Of a stretch of DNA of 64,000 nucleotides, positions 1 through 6,786 are shown piece after piece. Source of the stretch: Candidatus Wallbacteria bacterium (lineage in GTDB: Bacteria > Muiribacteriota > UBA6191 > JACPRK01). The DNA lies in assembly GCA_016213845.1 (NCBI GenBank), contig JACQZN010000111.1:62001-126000 (forward strand). The letters run 5' to 3'. Under the pieces are notes generated by a model. The model made no database searches and was not told where the DNA came from. It saw nothing but the letters and a program-made list of their open reading frames with translations. Made by a program: the position numbers and the translations under genes. Numbering within the stretch: position 1 is the first letter of the stretch; each line of letters opens with the position of its first letter.

Positions 1-162
1 GTGTTCGACTGCGTAGGCAAACAGGTCGTCACGGAGAAAGAAGATTCCTTGTCGAAACTCAGCAATCTGGGTTGGGCGAAAGACAAAGAGATATGCGACG
101 AGGAACCACGCCAGACCCCAGCAGAGCTTGAGCCCCTCGAAACCAAGCTGTGCATCCGTCAT
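1..162 (-). CDS. Small membrane protein, partial (continues past left edge)
   Basis: An open frame runs from an ATG at 162-160 off the left edge (54 codons visible). It begins MTDAQLGFEG and contains a hydrophobic stretch, about residues 14-29 (CWGLAWFLVAYLFVF), that can form one membrane helix, followed by a charged segment. Its ATG overlaps the TGA of the upstream membrane-protein gene in an ATGA junction, which supports it being real and translationally coupled. I do not recognise the family. It may work with its upstream neighbour, since both are small membrane proteins in the cargo part of the element. Confidence 0.6.
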   Translation of the reverse strand, partial: MTDAQLGFEGLKLCWGLAWFLVAYLFVFRPTQIAEFRQGIFFLRDDLFAYAVEH

Positions 163-608
163 GTCAGATCATCCTCCGGTGTATCGCCATACCGATCGAG
201 ACCACTCGATGAGCGCTTTTGATCCAGCAGCACCTCCAGCCTCTTCCGCTTGGGCGTGTACTCAGCAATCAGACGACGCCGCTGGCCCTCCGAATTCCGA
301 TAAGCATACGTCAGCACCGCAGCAAGTATCCATCCGAACCACCCAAACGCGTTAATCTGAAACGCAAGTTCCAGTATCCACTTGAAAGCCGTCGTCTTGC
401 CAGCGATGGCTTCGACCGACTTGTAGAGAAAGTAGGCTACGGCCGTGACGCACCCAGAAGTGCAGACGTGTCGCACCGTAGCATTGATTTGGACGGCTTG
501 GACTATCTGAACATCGGCCGGTCCCGCCTGAACTTGCTGCGGCGGACGGCCCTCATTCTGGACAGATACGTCACGGGACGCCCGAACGGCTATCTCGTCC
601 GAACTCAT
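159..608 (-). CDS. Small two-helix membrane protein, unknown
   Basis: A protein of about 149 residues with a polar N-terminus, two likely membrane helices (near residues 45-60 and 75-95, the latter containing FGWFGWILAAVLTYAY) and a basic C-terminal tail (GQRRRLIAEY, KRKRLEVLL). I chose the ATG at 608 because a purine-rich GGGGAGAGAG stretch lies just upstream; an in-frame ATG at 644 would add 12 residues (MGEMGKGRERER). Its stop overlaps the next start (ATGA). It is the fourth of five leftward cargo genes after the secreted protein. No family is recognised, and function is unknown. Confidence 0.6.
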   Translation of the reverse strand: MSSDEIAVRASRDVSVQNEGRPPQQVQAGPADVQIVQAVQINATVRHVCTSGCVTAVAYFLYKSVEAIAGKTTAFKWILELAFQINAFGWFGWILAAVLTYAYRNSEGQRRRLIAEYTPKRKRLEVLLDQKRSSSGLDRYGDTPEDDLT

Positions 609-770
609 TCGTTCCCGCTCTCTCCCCTTCCCCATCTCGCCCATACCATATCATGAAGGACGCACTTCTGGCCACCCTTCACCTGCCCTGCTCGCACAAG
701 TACTCCGAGTGGACCCAGCCGCGGCGGCCGCCGATGGTGACGGAGATCCATGGGCCGGAGCTCTCACCGA

Positions 771-1886
771 TCATCTCCCCCGCAGCGTCGCCGACACCGT
801 CTCCCCGTCACGTGTGATGGTGACGGTCGTTATCGCTGACACTGACGCGGCCGTCAGCTGCCATGTTCCCAGCCGTACATGCTGAAAACTGAAAGAGCCG
901 TCAACAGTCGTCTGCGTCGTGTTGGCGGACGGTCCAATCGTGTAACAGGCAGGACTCGGATTCGGGTCTGGATCACTGATCGACACCGCCGTCGCGGAGA
1001 TCGGTTGGCTAGTCCCATCCAGGAGCAAGCCATCAATACTCCCATCCGCTATGAGTTCGACGCTCCCGTGCGTGACCACAAGGAGACCGGATGCACTTCG
1101 AGCTTCCGCGCTAACACCATACCTGCTGCCCCTCACTGGCAGCGTCAAGGTCTTCCGGCCGTTGGGAACACACGGGTCGCTGAGCTGAAAGGGTCGACAG
1201 AGCTGCGATGATCCGTACAACCTCACGCCCACAGCGCCACTCGAGCACCACGCGACTGTGACGTGGGTCGTCCTCGTCGTCGGCTGTCCGCCGTTCAACG
1301 ACATAGAAACCGTGGGCACCGGCTCAGGCCCGAGAGTAACGACTCCAAGCGCCGCAGTCTGCTGCGCGGTGACCACCAGTGACGGCAGGGATACGGGCGC
1401 CATCCCTTGCCCCGAGAGAAGCGCCGTGTACCGGCCGGCTGGAACTGCAAGACGAAAGCGACCGCCCGTGTCACAGGAAGCCGAGTACTGCGTTCCCGGC
1501 AAGGTGACCCGAATCCCCGTAAGATCAGCATACCCATCGGCCCGGGCGATGCCCTCGATCCACCCGCTCCCTGACGGAATCGCGACATCCGCCGCCTGTG
1601 CCACCGATACCAGGTAGCCTTCAGCGGGCCGGATCGGCCACGTGGGCGTGCCGGAGCCCGGAAGGTATACGTCGAACTCCCCCGCGTCACTGTTGGCCCG
1701 CGCCCTGGCGACAAAGCGAGCGCCGAGGAGTTGCTGCAGAGCGGCCGCGTCGAAGCCCGGCGGCGGGTCCGGCACGGCGATCACGTTGAGGCCGCGCTTG
1801 AGCGACACCGGTGTGTCGGCCAGAGAGGGCGTCGTCGCCAGAAGGCCAGCCATAAGACACAAGAGCCCAAGTGACGCTTTTGCCAT
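771..1886 (-). CDS. Secreted protein with carboxypeptidase-regulatory-like (Ig-type) repeats
   Basis: A 371-residue protein with a clear signal peptide (MAKASLGLLCLMAGLLATTPSLA, predicted cleavage near residue 23) and a good GAGGAAGAGGGG upstream of its ATG. The mature part is rich in Gly, Ser, Thr and Val and contains two stretches typical of carboxypeptidase-regulatory-like beta-sandwiches. These are around residues 110-180 (GIARADGYADLTGIRVTLPG, then CDTGGRFRLAVPAGRYTALL) and again near the C-terminus (VDGSFSFQHVRLGTWQLTAA). It is probably exported to the periplasm or surface; there is no lipobox or anchor. It sits in the cargo of the element between the nucleotidyltransferase pair and small membrane proteins, so a lysogenic-conversion role is possible, but its function is unknown. 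Confidence 0.65.
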   Translation of the reverse strand: MAKASLGLLCLMAGLLATTPSLADTPVSLKRGLNVIAVPDPPPGFDAAALQQLLGARFVARARANSDAGEFDVYLPGSGTPTWPIRPAEGYLVSVAQAADVAIPSGSGWIEGIARADGYADLTGIRVTLPGTQYSASCDTGGRFRLAVPAGRYTALLSGQGMAPVSLPSLVVTAQQTAALGVVTLGPEPVPTVSMSLNGGQPTTRTTHVTVAWCSSGAVGVRLYGSSQLCRPFQLSDPCVPNGRKTLTLPVRGSRYGVSAEARSASGLLVVTHGSVELIADGSIDGLLLDGTSQPISATAVSISDPDPNPSPACYTIGPSANTTQTTVDGSFSFQHVRLGTWQLTAASVSAITTVTITRDGETVSATLRGR

Positions 1887-1928
1887 CCCCTCTTCCTCCC
1901 ATGCGATCCGGAACGAGCGCGAAGACAG

Positions 1929-2924
1929 CTATTTCACGATCGTCAAAGTCTCGACCAGTAGTTTGGGCGAAACGCGTTCTCGAAGGTCCTTCACAGTGAT
2001 CCGGACACCAGAGACCTTCACTCTCTTGTTGAAAGATCGCTCGGCCTTTGGAAGTAGAGTTTCGCCAAAGGAGCAAATCAGATCGCCAATCACACCCGAG
2101 TTACGCAGCTTGAACGTTCGCCTATCCAGATCCATCTCCCGCACGTCACCCTCATAGGTCTCATGCGCCTCGCTGGTCTCGCGATCGAACTCTGCTCGAA
2201 GCCGGTAGCGCACATCCCGATTGAGACGTGCGGGCCCCAGTTCCTTGAGGACCTGACCAGAAAACTCGATGTAGTCGATCCCGCCCTCCTTAGTTGGCGC
2301 CAGATCTGCAATCTCCGCGAGCAGCAGTCGACGGCGACCTTCATCGGGGATCAGCCGGCTCAGGCTGCCCCCGGAGTCTGGTCTGGAGACAAACGCAGCG
2401 ACATGAGCCATCTCGGAGAGGGCGTTGCTGGCAGCCGTCCAGACAGGATCGGGCACTTCCGGCATCGGATGGTGGGGCGGAGGGGCCAGACGAACGCCAA
2501 TCTTCAGACTTCCACTGGCGACGACCACGACGTCGGGATCGCACACCGCTGACAACTCCGACCGCAAGCTCGACGTGAGTTGCTGCGCCTGCTCGATGAG
2601 AGGCTCCGCCAAGCACTCGAGCGCCTTCCTGAACCGCTTCAGGATGCTGTCCATGATGCTGAAGCGACGCACGTCCTCATCTACTGCCGGCCCGCCGACG
2701 CGGATCCACAGCGAAACGGAAAGTTCCCTGGCAGCGGAGACCCCCGCGTACTCGTCGATCTCGGCTTGAATCTGTCTCAGCATGTTAAGCGGCCCTTCGG
2801 CCAGGATCGCGAAGTTGCCCGGGTTCACGTGCTCGACCCTTTCGCGGAGCGCGCGCAGCGACCTGTAAAGGCGCACCTGTTGCCCTACGGCGCGCTCGAG
2901 CTGTTCGTGATTCGCGATGGTCAT
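1929..2924 (-). CDS. Unknown 331-residue partner of the nucleotidyltransferase-like gene
   Basis: A soluble 331-residue protein without a signal peptide or membrane helix. The N-terminal 100 residues look helical (LERAVGQQVRLYRSLRALRE, then IQAEIDEYAG); the C-terminal half is mixed, with Lys/Arg-rich strands (RRTFKLRNSG, RVKVSGVRITVKDLRER). It starts inside the stop of the nucleotidyltransferase-like gene (ATGA at 2921-2924), so the two proteins are made together, an arrangement common in toxin-antitoxin and defence modules. I recognise no catalytic motif. Alternatives are an antitoxin or regulator of the neighbour, or a substrate-recognition protein. Confidence 0.6.
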   Translation of the reverse strand: MTIANHEQLERAVGQQVRLYRSLRALRERVEHVNPGNFAILAEGPLNMLRQIQAEIDEYAGVSAARELSVSLWIRVGGPAVDEDVRRFSIMDSILKRFRKALECLAEPLIEQAQQLTSSLRSELSAVCDPDVVVVASGSLKIGVRLAPPPHHPMPEVPDPVWTAASNALSEMAHVAAFVSRPDSGGSLSRLIPDEGRRRLLLAEIADLAPTKEGGIDYIEFSGQVLKELGPARLNRDVRYRLRAEFDRETSEAHETYEGDVREMDLDRRTFKLRNSGVIGDLICSFGETLLPKAERSFNKRVKVSGVRITVKDLRERVSPKLLVETLTIVK

Positions 2925-3364
2925 TGCTGAAGGCGGATGATGCCCTTGGCGATACCGCTCCGACTGTCAGTCTGGAAAGTCTCGATGTGTCCCGCTAGGT
3001 CTTCACTTCCGGCTGGCGCCACGAGCACGTCGAACCTCCAGACGCGTCTGACGCGATCAGCGCGAAACACCTGCTGATGGAAGAACGGAAAGTCGCTGGC
3101 CAAGTCGTAGCCTGCCGGAAGCTCGATCACGAGATCGATGTCCGTCGGCGCAGGCTTCGACGTCGTGAAACTTCCGTCTATGTAAACTACGACTGGCACG
3201 TCCGTAAGCCGCAACTCCGACAGGTAGCTGCGGAAGCGATTGAAGAGGTCCGTCCTCCGATCGATGTTACCACGCGACGTGAACCGAGCTTCGACCTCGG
3301 CAAGGGTAGCGTCGTGAACGCCTACTGGCAAGACGCCTTCATCTGTCAGTTCCGGAATCGGCAC
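2921..3364 (-). CDS. Nucleotidyltransferase-fold protein (DUF6932/MNT-like)
   Basis: A 147-residue protein resembling minimal nucleotidyltransferases. It has a GSF motif followed ten residues on by an acidic pair (IDGSFTTSKPAPTDIDLVI, about residues 62-80) and a third acid in RFDVLVA near residue 115. That is the GSx10DxD plus late Asp layout of the polymerase-beta superfamily. I place it near the DUF6932 proteins. It starts with GTG after a GGGGAGA ribosome site. Its stop overlaps the start of the 331-residue partner. Such proteins can AMP- or CMP-modify proteins or tRNA and often act as antitoxins. The family assignment is from motif recognition; the role is inference. Confidence 0.6.
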   Translation of the reverse strand: MPIPELTDEGVLPVGVHDATLAEVEARFTSRGNIDRRTDLFNRFRSYLSELRLTDVPVVVYIDGSFTTSKPAPTDIDLVIELPAGYDLASDFPFFHQQVFRADRVRRVWRFDVLVAPAGSEDLAGHIETFQTDSRSGIAKGIIRLQQ

Positions 3365-3432
3365 CCATCTCCCCTTTCACCCGTCACAAAGAACCCTGTT
3401 AGTACCAACGACGGCCTGTAGCCACCAACCTC

Positions 3433-3495
3433 TCACCTCTTGTTGAACATGAAAATCAGGAGAAGGAGTCCAACAAACAAGGGGAATCCGATCAT
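3433..3495 (-). CDS. 20-residue hydrophobic mini-ORF coupled to the TM2 gene
   Basis: A tiny frame, MIGFPLFVGLL through to FNKR then TGA, encodes a single hydrophobic helix with a positive C-terminus. Its ATG (3495-3493) overlaps the TGA of the TM2 gene in an ATGA junction, the same coupling used throughout this element, which is why I list it. It could be a membrane micropeptide that modulates the TM2 protein, a type I-like toxic peptide, or a chance frame. No upstream ribosome site is needed if translation is coupled. Confidence 0.4.
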   Translation of the reverse strand: MIGFPLFVGLLLLIFMFNKR

Positions 3496-3887
3496 GAGAG
3501 CCCAGTGTCGTCATACGGCGTCGGCGGTACCGGAGCGTCAAAGTAGGTGTACAGGAAGGCTTCATCGCTCATCCCAAACATGCCGATGGCCTGTGCCAGC
3601 GCGAGGATTGACAGAAACACAGACAGGAGTGCGCAGGCCGGTTGGAGTGGACACCAGTAACCAATCGCTCCCGAGAACGAAATCGCGTAGATGATCCCTT
3701 GTACCCAGTTCCCGAGATAGAACTTGTGGAGCCCCGTCGGCCCCAGAAAGAGCGCCAGGAGAGCGGCGACGGTACGACTCCTTCCGTACCCGGGACGGAG
3801 CGCAGCAATCGGCCGCCCACACTTGGGGCACATTGGAGCCAGATCAGAAACGCTACTCCCGCAATCCACGCACTTGACTAGCGCCAT
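3492..3887 (-). CDS. Zinc-ribbon/TM2-domain membrane protein
   Basis: A 131-residue protein with an N-terminal zinc ribbon made of two CxxC knuckles (CVDCG and CPKCG, residues 6-24) followed by a TM2 domain. The latter is recognised by the signature ALFLGPTGLHKFYLGNW with a conserved Gly-x-His-x-Phe-Tyr-x-Gly turn between two membrane helices, and a third hydrophobic stretch follows. TM2 proteins are small inner-membrane proteins of mostly unknown function. The start has GAGGGAGAAC upstream. It lies between the repressor and the nucleotidyltransferase pair on the leftward strand, in the position of lysogeny-expressed cargo. Confidence 0.75.
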   Translation of the reverse strand: MALVKCVDCGSSVSDLAPMCPKCGRPIAALRPGYGRSRTVAALLALFLGPTGLHKFYLGNWVQGIIYAISFSGAIGYWCPLQPACALLSVFLSILALAQAIGMFGMSDEAFLYTYFDAPVPPTPYDDTGLS

Positions 3888-3996
3888 CCCCGTTCTCCCT
3901 CTTCACTCGACCACGAGAAACACCGTCAGGACCCGTTCTATCGCTACCCACGCGCGCGTCACGCGACTCCCCTGGATGCACTACCCTTGCCGCAAA

Positions 3997-4614
3997 TCAG
4001 CCTTTCCCGCCTGCAACCCGCCCCCCTGAAGCACGTTCATGGAAGGGCCTCTGAAGGCCCCCCGGTTTCTGATCACCCCTACCGCCTTGGACTCGCGCTG
4101 ATTCCTCCCTGCTCTCCCGCTCCTTGAGCAACTCCCGCATCACGTTCTGCGTCAAGTAGTCGTAGGCGCGAAGCATCGCCGCCTCGCGCGTCGGTGGCAC
4201 CGGCTCGCCCAGCTCGGCCAGAGCCGCCAGACACGCGGCGGCCCAGACGGGCGTCCCCGTCGGTAGACCAGGCGGCGGATCGACGGCCATCATCGGCCGC
4301 GGCGCCCCGTCCGGCAACCAGCCCGGGCGCGGTCTCGTCGAAACGACGAGCTGCGGGCTCGCCGGTGAGGCCGCGGCGTGGGCGCTCGCCTCCGCGATCT
4401 TCGCCCGCAGCTCGTCGGTCGTCCACTGGAAGGCGGCGGCGACGCGCTCGAGAGTTTCGGGGCGGGGGCCTTCAACGGCGTCGCCACGAAGGGTCAGATA
4501 GAGCGTTGGTTTCGCCAATCGTGTCCCTTCACAGAAGGCTTCGACGCTTCGAAAACCAAGTTCCTGCCAGCGTTTTCGGAAGACATCAAAGTTTTTTTGA
4601 CGACGTGTTGACAA
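3997..4614 (-). CDS. HTH-type phage repressor-like regulator
   Basis: A 205-residue protein with an N-terminal XRE/Cro-CI-type helix-turn-helix, about residues 8-70. It reads FDVFRKRWQELGFRSVEAFC, then a TRLAKPTLYLTLRG recognition region and PRPETLERVAAAF. A Pro/Ala-rich linker and a C-terminal helical part follow. It is transcribed leftward, away from the long rightward operon, the normal position of a lysogeny repressor. The only usable start in frame is TTG (4614-4612) with AAGAGAGGG just upstream; that codon overlaps the -35 box of the opposing promoter. It has no visible LexA-like protease motif, so any induction mechanism is unclear. It presumably binds the TTC-N-GAA repeats at 4648-4673. 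Confidence 0.75.
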   Translation of the reverse strand: MSTRRQKNFDVFRKRWQELGFRSVEAFCEGTRLAKPTLYLTLRGDAVEGPRPETLERVAAAFQWTTDELRAKIAEASAHAAASPASPQLVVSTRPRPGWLPDGAPRPMMAVDPPPGLPTGTPVWAAACLAALAELGEPVPPTREAAMLRAYDYLTQNVMRELLKERESREESARVQGGRGDQKPGGLQRPFHERASGGRVAGGKG

Positions 4615-4637
4615 CGGCCCTCTCTTGACCCTATACT
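4608..4637 (+). promoter_or_regulatory. Early rightward promoter of the element
   Basis: A -35 box TTGACA (4608-4613), an 18-base spacer and a -10 box TATACT (4632-4637) form a near-consensus sigma-70-type promoter. It reads into the leader and the long early operon. Its -35 overlaps the TTG start of the divergent repressor gene. Confidence 0.7.
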
Positions 4638-4647
4638 GTTTCTAACG

Positions 4648-4673
4648 TTCTGAACTGTTCCTGACGTTCGGAA
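4648..4673. promoter_or_regulatory. Candidate repressor operators (TTC-N-GAA repeats)
   Basis: Two small palindromes, TTCTGAA (4648-4654) and TTCGGAA (4667-4673), are 19 bases apart, about two helical turns. A degenerate copy, TTCCTGA (4658-4664), lies between them. They sit immediately downstream of the -10 box, where bound repressor would block the early promoter. Assignment to the neighbouring HTH protein is inference. Confidence 0.5.
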
Positions 4674-4678
4674 TGCAA

Positions 4679-4830
4679 GAGGAAACGTGAACAGAGTCAT
4701 CTCGACAGACGACCGAATCATCCCCGCTAGCGCGGTAGAGCCTGGGCTGGTTAGTCACGTTTCCTCGCTCGGGCGGTCCCGTGTGAACGGGGGCCCGGAC
4801 CTGCCGGCGGTTACCGCCGCTGGCGGGTCC
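4679..4830 (+). ncRNA. Structured leader RNA candidate of the early operon
   Basis: Three helices can be read directly. (1) A perfect 12-base inverted repeat, GAGGAAACGTGA (4679-4690) with TCACGTTTCCTC (4755-4766), encloses about 64 bases. (2) A 5-bp hairpin, CCCGT/ACGGG, with a GTGA loop of the GNRA class lies at 4778-4791. (3) A hairpin at 4797-4830 has 15 consecutive pairs, three of them G-U, and a UACC loop. G-U pairs suggest selection at the RNA level. More short GC hairpins follow to about 4990. It may be an attenuator, an anti-repressor RNA or an immunity RNA; no known family is recognised. Confidence 0.45.
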
Positions 4831-4944
4831 ACCCCTCACTTTATCACCTTGTCGGCCCCGTCGGGCTGCGCGCAGGTCACCCCCCGCCTGCAGCGCCCCG
4901 GCGGGGCTGGCTCCAACTCCTCCACAGTGACCGATCACCGCTAA
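4687..4944 (+). CDS. Doubtful 85-residue leader ORF
   Basis: A GTG at 4687 with AGAGGA five bases upstream opens a frame of 85 residues (MNRVISTDDR at the N-terminus). It lies just after the early promoter, where a Cro-like protein would be expected. The sequence is low-complexity (Gly, Ser, Pro, Thr), has no helix-turn-helix, and is threaded by long inverted repeats that are easier to explain as RNA structure. I list it only because of the start context; a non-coding leader is at least as likely. Confidence 0.22.
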   Translation: MNRVISTDDRIIPASAVEPGLVSHVSSLGRSRVNGGPDLPAVTAAGGSTPHFITLSAPSGCAQVTPRLQRPGGAGSNSSTVTDHR

Positions 4945-5325
4945 CCGCCTCGCTGCCCCGTTCTGAGGGGGCACCCAGGAGCGACTCACCCGCTCATGAT
5001 CCAGCACCAGCACACACCTTTCAGCGTCAACTCCCAGAAGTTCCCAACGAGAGGTGAGTTCTCTTTGGGCGCTGAGACGGGCGGTTGTGCCCCCAGGGCC
5101 GACCGTCCGTCGCTTCTTTCTCCCTCTCTCCATCGATCCCTTTCACCCATCGCCGCCCAGGACGGGCGCTGTCCGCGGTCTCTGACGGGCACCGACAGCA
5201 TCCCCTGCAGCGATGAGAACGATATCGCGCCAACGCGTCGAACCTCACGCCGCCGACCGCTGACAGATCCACGGCCACTGCGCGCCGTTTCGTCGGCTCG
5301 GCCCAACCACGTTCGGGGGTGCCTC
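4831..5325. other. Gene-poor leader between early promoter region and first early gene
   Basis: About 500 bases without a convincing gene. Short GC-rich hairpins occur: GCCCC/GGGGC around 4896-4908, GTGA/TCAC around 4926-4937 and GCCCC/GGGGGC around 4954-4972. Open frames crossing it on either strand are rich in Arg, Ser and Pro and look like compositional artefacts. A ribosome site (GGGGGTG) precedes the ATG at 5326. Confidence 0.4.
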
Positions 5326-6105
5326 ATGTCTTTCTGGGCAAAGTATTCGGAGGAGTTTTCCACTCTTCTGCGGACAGTCCTCTCTACCTTCGCTTCCGCC
5401 TCTGACCGCACCATCAAGTGGGTCGCTGAGCAGATCCACTTGCCGTCGACCACGCTGGAGAAGGCCGCTCGAGGCGCAGCCACCTTCCCGCCTCTCTACC
5501 TTGTCCCCCTGTTCCGCGTGACGGGCGACCGTCGCGTGCTCGACTCCGTCCTCGCCCCGCACGGGATCGCGTGGTTCGACACCACCGACGCAGGGCAGGA
5601 CTCGACCGCAACCCGCGCCACGCCGTCGGCGGCAATCAGCCGGCGGCTGTTGGAACTGGAATCAGCGGCGTGGACGCTGCGGGCTCGTTGCCTGGAGATC
5701 GCCGCTGGAATGGTTCCCCATGAGCGTGGCTGTGTGGTCGAGGAGACGAACAGGCTCGCGCTGGCCACGATGGCGGCCGTGCGAGCTTTGCATCTGGCGG
5801 CAGCGGCGTCCATCGAGTGCCGCTGCCGCCAGGCCGGCGAGGATCGTTCGAACCTGCGGCTTGTCGTAGCCGAGGAAGCGACATCGCACTACTCATCGGG
5901 TCCGGTGGAGCCCGCCCCTCCATCACCATGGATGACGCCTACGTGCGAGCGGTGCGGAGCGGCCTGTTCGCCCGACGACCATCGCGTGCGCGTGACGATG
6001 CTCGGAACCTACTGCACCGAGGTATGCGCGCTGGCCGACTGGCGCCAGTACCGGGAGACGAAGGAGCGGCTGAAGGCTGCCGGGGATGGGGAGCGTGCGT
6101 CATGA
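5326..6105 (+). CDS. CII-like phage regulatory protein with C-terminal zinc-binding region
   Basis: A 259-residue protein. The first 85 residues resemble phage CII/CP76-type regulators: a helical N-terminus (FWAKYSEEFSTLLRTVLSTF), a putative helix-turn-helix (WVAEQIHLPSTTLEKAARG) and the family-like LFRVTGDRRVLDSVLAPHG. The middle is helical; the C-terminus carries a Cys pair and later Cys (CERCGAACS, then YCTEVCA) that can bind zinc. I chose the ATG at 5326 because GTTCGGGGG precedes it; the open frame extends upstream to 4996 but that part lacks protein-like composition. It is the first early gene and its TGA overlaps the next ATG. The regulator role is inference. Confidence 0.6.
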   Translation: MSFWAKYSEEFSTLLRTVLSTFASASDRTIKWVAEQIHLPSTTLEKAARGAATFPPLYLVPLFRVTGDRRVLDSVLAPHGIAWFDTTDAGQDSTATRATPSAAISRRLLELESAAWTLRARCLEIAAGMVPHERGCVVEETNRLALATMAAVRALHLAAAASIECRCRQAGEDRSNLRLVVAEEATSHYSSGPVEPAPPSPWMTPTCERCGAACSPDDHRVRVTMLGTYCTEVCALADWRQYRETKERLKAAGDGERAS

Positions 6106-6443
6106 AGCTCGCTGACGCGCTGGAGACCGGGTGCGACTCCTCCGCCGCTGACCTCGCGGAGATCGGTCTGGTCACTCCGCGCACCGGGCCCTACACCTTG
6201 GCCATCGGTCACGCCCCTGTCGGCGTCACCGTCGTCTGCTCGCTGGGCGCCGCCCGGGCACTGGCTGCGAGAGAAGCGAACGAGAGCGGGAACATCGTGC
6301 CGGTTCGGATTGCCGGCGGCGGCCGTGTCTGGGATTGCGAAGTCTGGCCATCGGCGGGGCTCGATGACGCGGTGCGCTCTGCCGGCCGACCGGTCCCACG
6401 CACGGGGCCAGACGACGAGCCCGAGGCGGGTGATGGCCGATGA
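6102..6443 (+). CDS. Small early protein, unknown
   Basis: A 113-residue protein (MKLADALETG at the N-terminus). It begins within the stop of the CII-like gene (ATGA) and its own stop overlaps the next start, so translation is coupled on both sides. A segment TGPYTLAIGHAPVGVTVVCS may form beta strands; the C-terminus is acidic and Pro/Gly-rich. No family is recognised. A longer frame in the same phase opens at 5817, but the overlap with the upstream gene and the coupling favour 6102. Confidence 0.55.
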   Translation: MKLADALETGCDSSAADLAEIGLVTPRTGPYTLAIGHAPVGVTVVCSLGAARALAAREANESGNIVPVRIAGGGRVWDCEVWPSAGLDDAVRSAGRPVPRTGPDDEPEAGDGR

Positions 6444-6736
6444 GCCGCCGCCCCGTCGAGCTCGTGGACCTGCAACTCACCGTGGACCGCCACCTGGCGC
6501 TCGGCTACCGGGCCACGCTGTATCAGACGACGGCCCGCCGCCGTCGGTTGCGCCTCACACGCCGCGGCGAGCCCTCGCGCGTCTTGAGTTGCGTACTGAC
6601 CGCCGCAGGCTGGCAGGTCGAGTACCCGCTCCCTTCGCGCGAGGAGATCGTGGCCGCGCTCGGCTCTGGTCACCCGATGTTGAACGCGCCGCGACTTGCG
6701 ACGTTTCCGCCGAGTGACTCCCTGAAATCTGCCTGA
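6440..6736 (+). CDS. Small basic early protein, unknown
   Basis: A 98-residue protein coupled to its upstream neighbour through an ATGA junction. The central part is very basic (TTARRRRLRLTRRGEP) and is followed by CVLTAAGWQVEYPLPSREEI, which reads like a small alpha/beta nucleic-acid-associated phage protein. No defined family is recognised. A gap of about 50 bases follows before the next gene. Confidence 0.55.
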   Translation: MSRRPVELVDLQLTVDRHLALGYRATLYQTTARRRRLRLTRRGEPSRVLSCVLTAAGWQVEYPLPSREEIVAALGSGHPMLNAPRLATFPPSDSLKSA

Positions 6737-6786
6737 TCGGACCCAATGAAGACATCGGAGCCAAGGGCTCCGGAAGGAAGATAGCG

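Noticed and set aside
1..222. Plus-strand 73-codon frame at the left edge
   Set aside because: The minus strand carries a hydrophobic frame coupled by ATGA to its neighbour, which explains the region better.
4642..5133. Minus-strand frame through the early leader
   Set aside because: It runs through strong inverted repeats, is Arg/Gly-rich and would be antisense to the early promoter transcript without a ribosome site of note.
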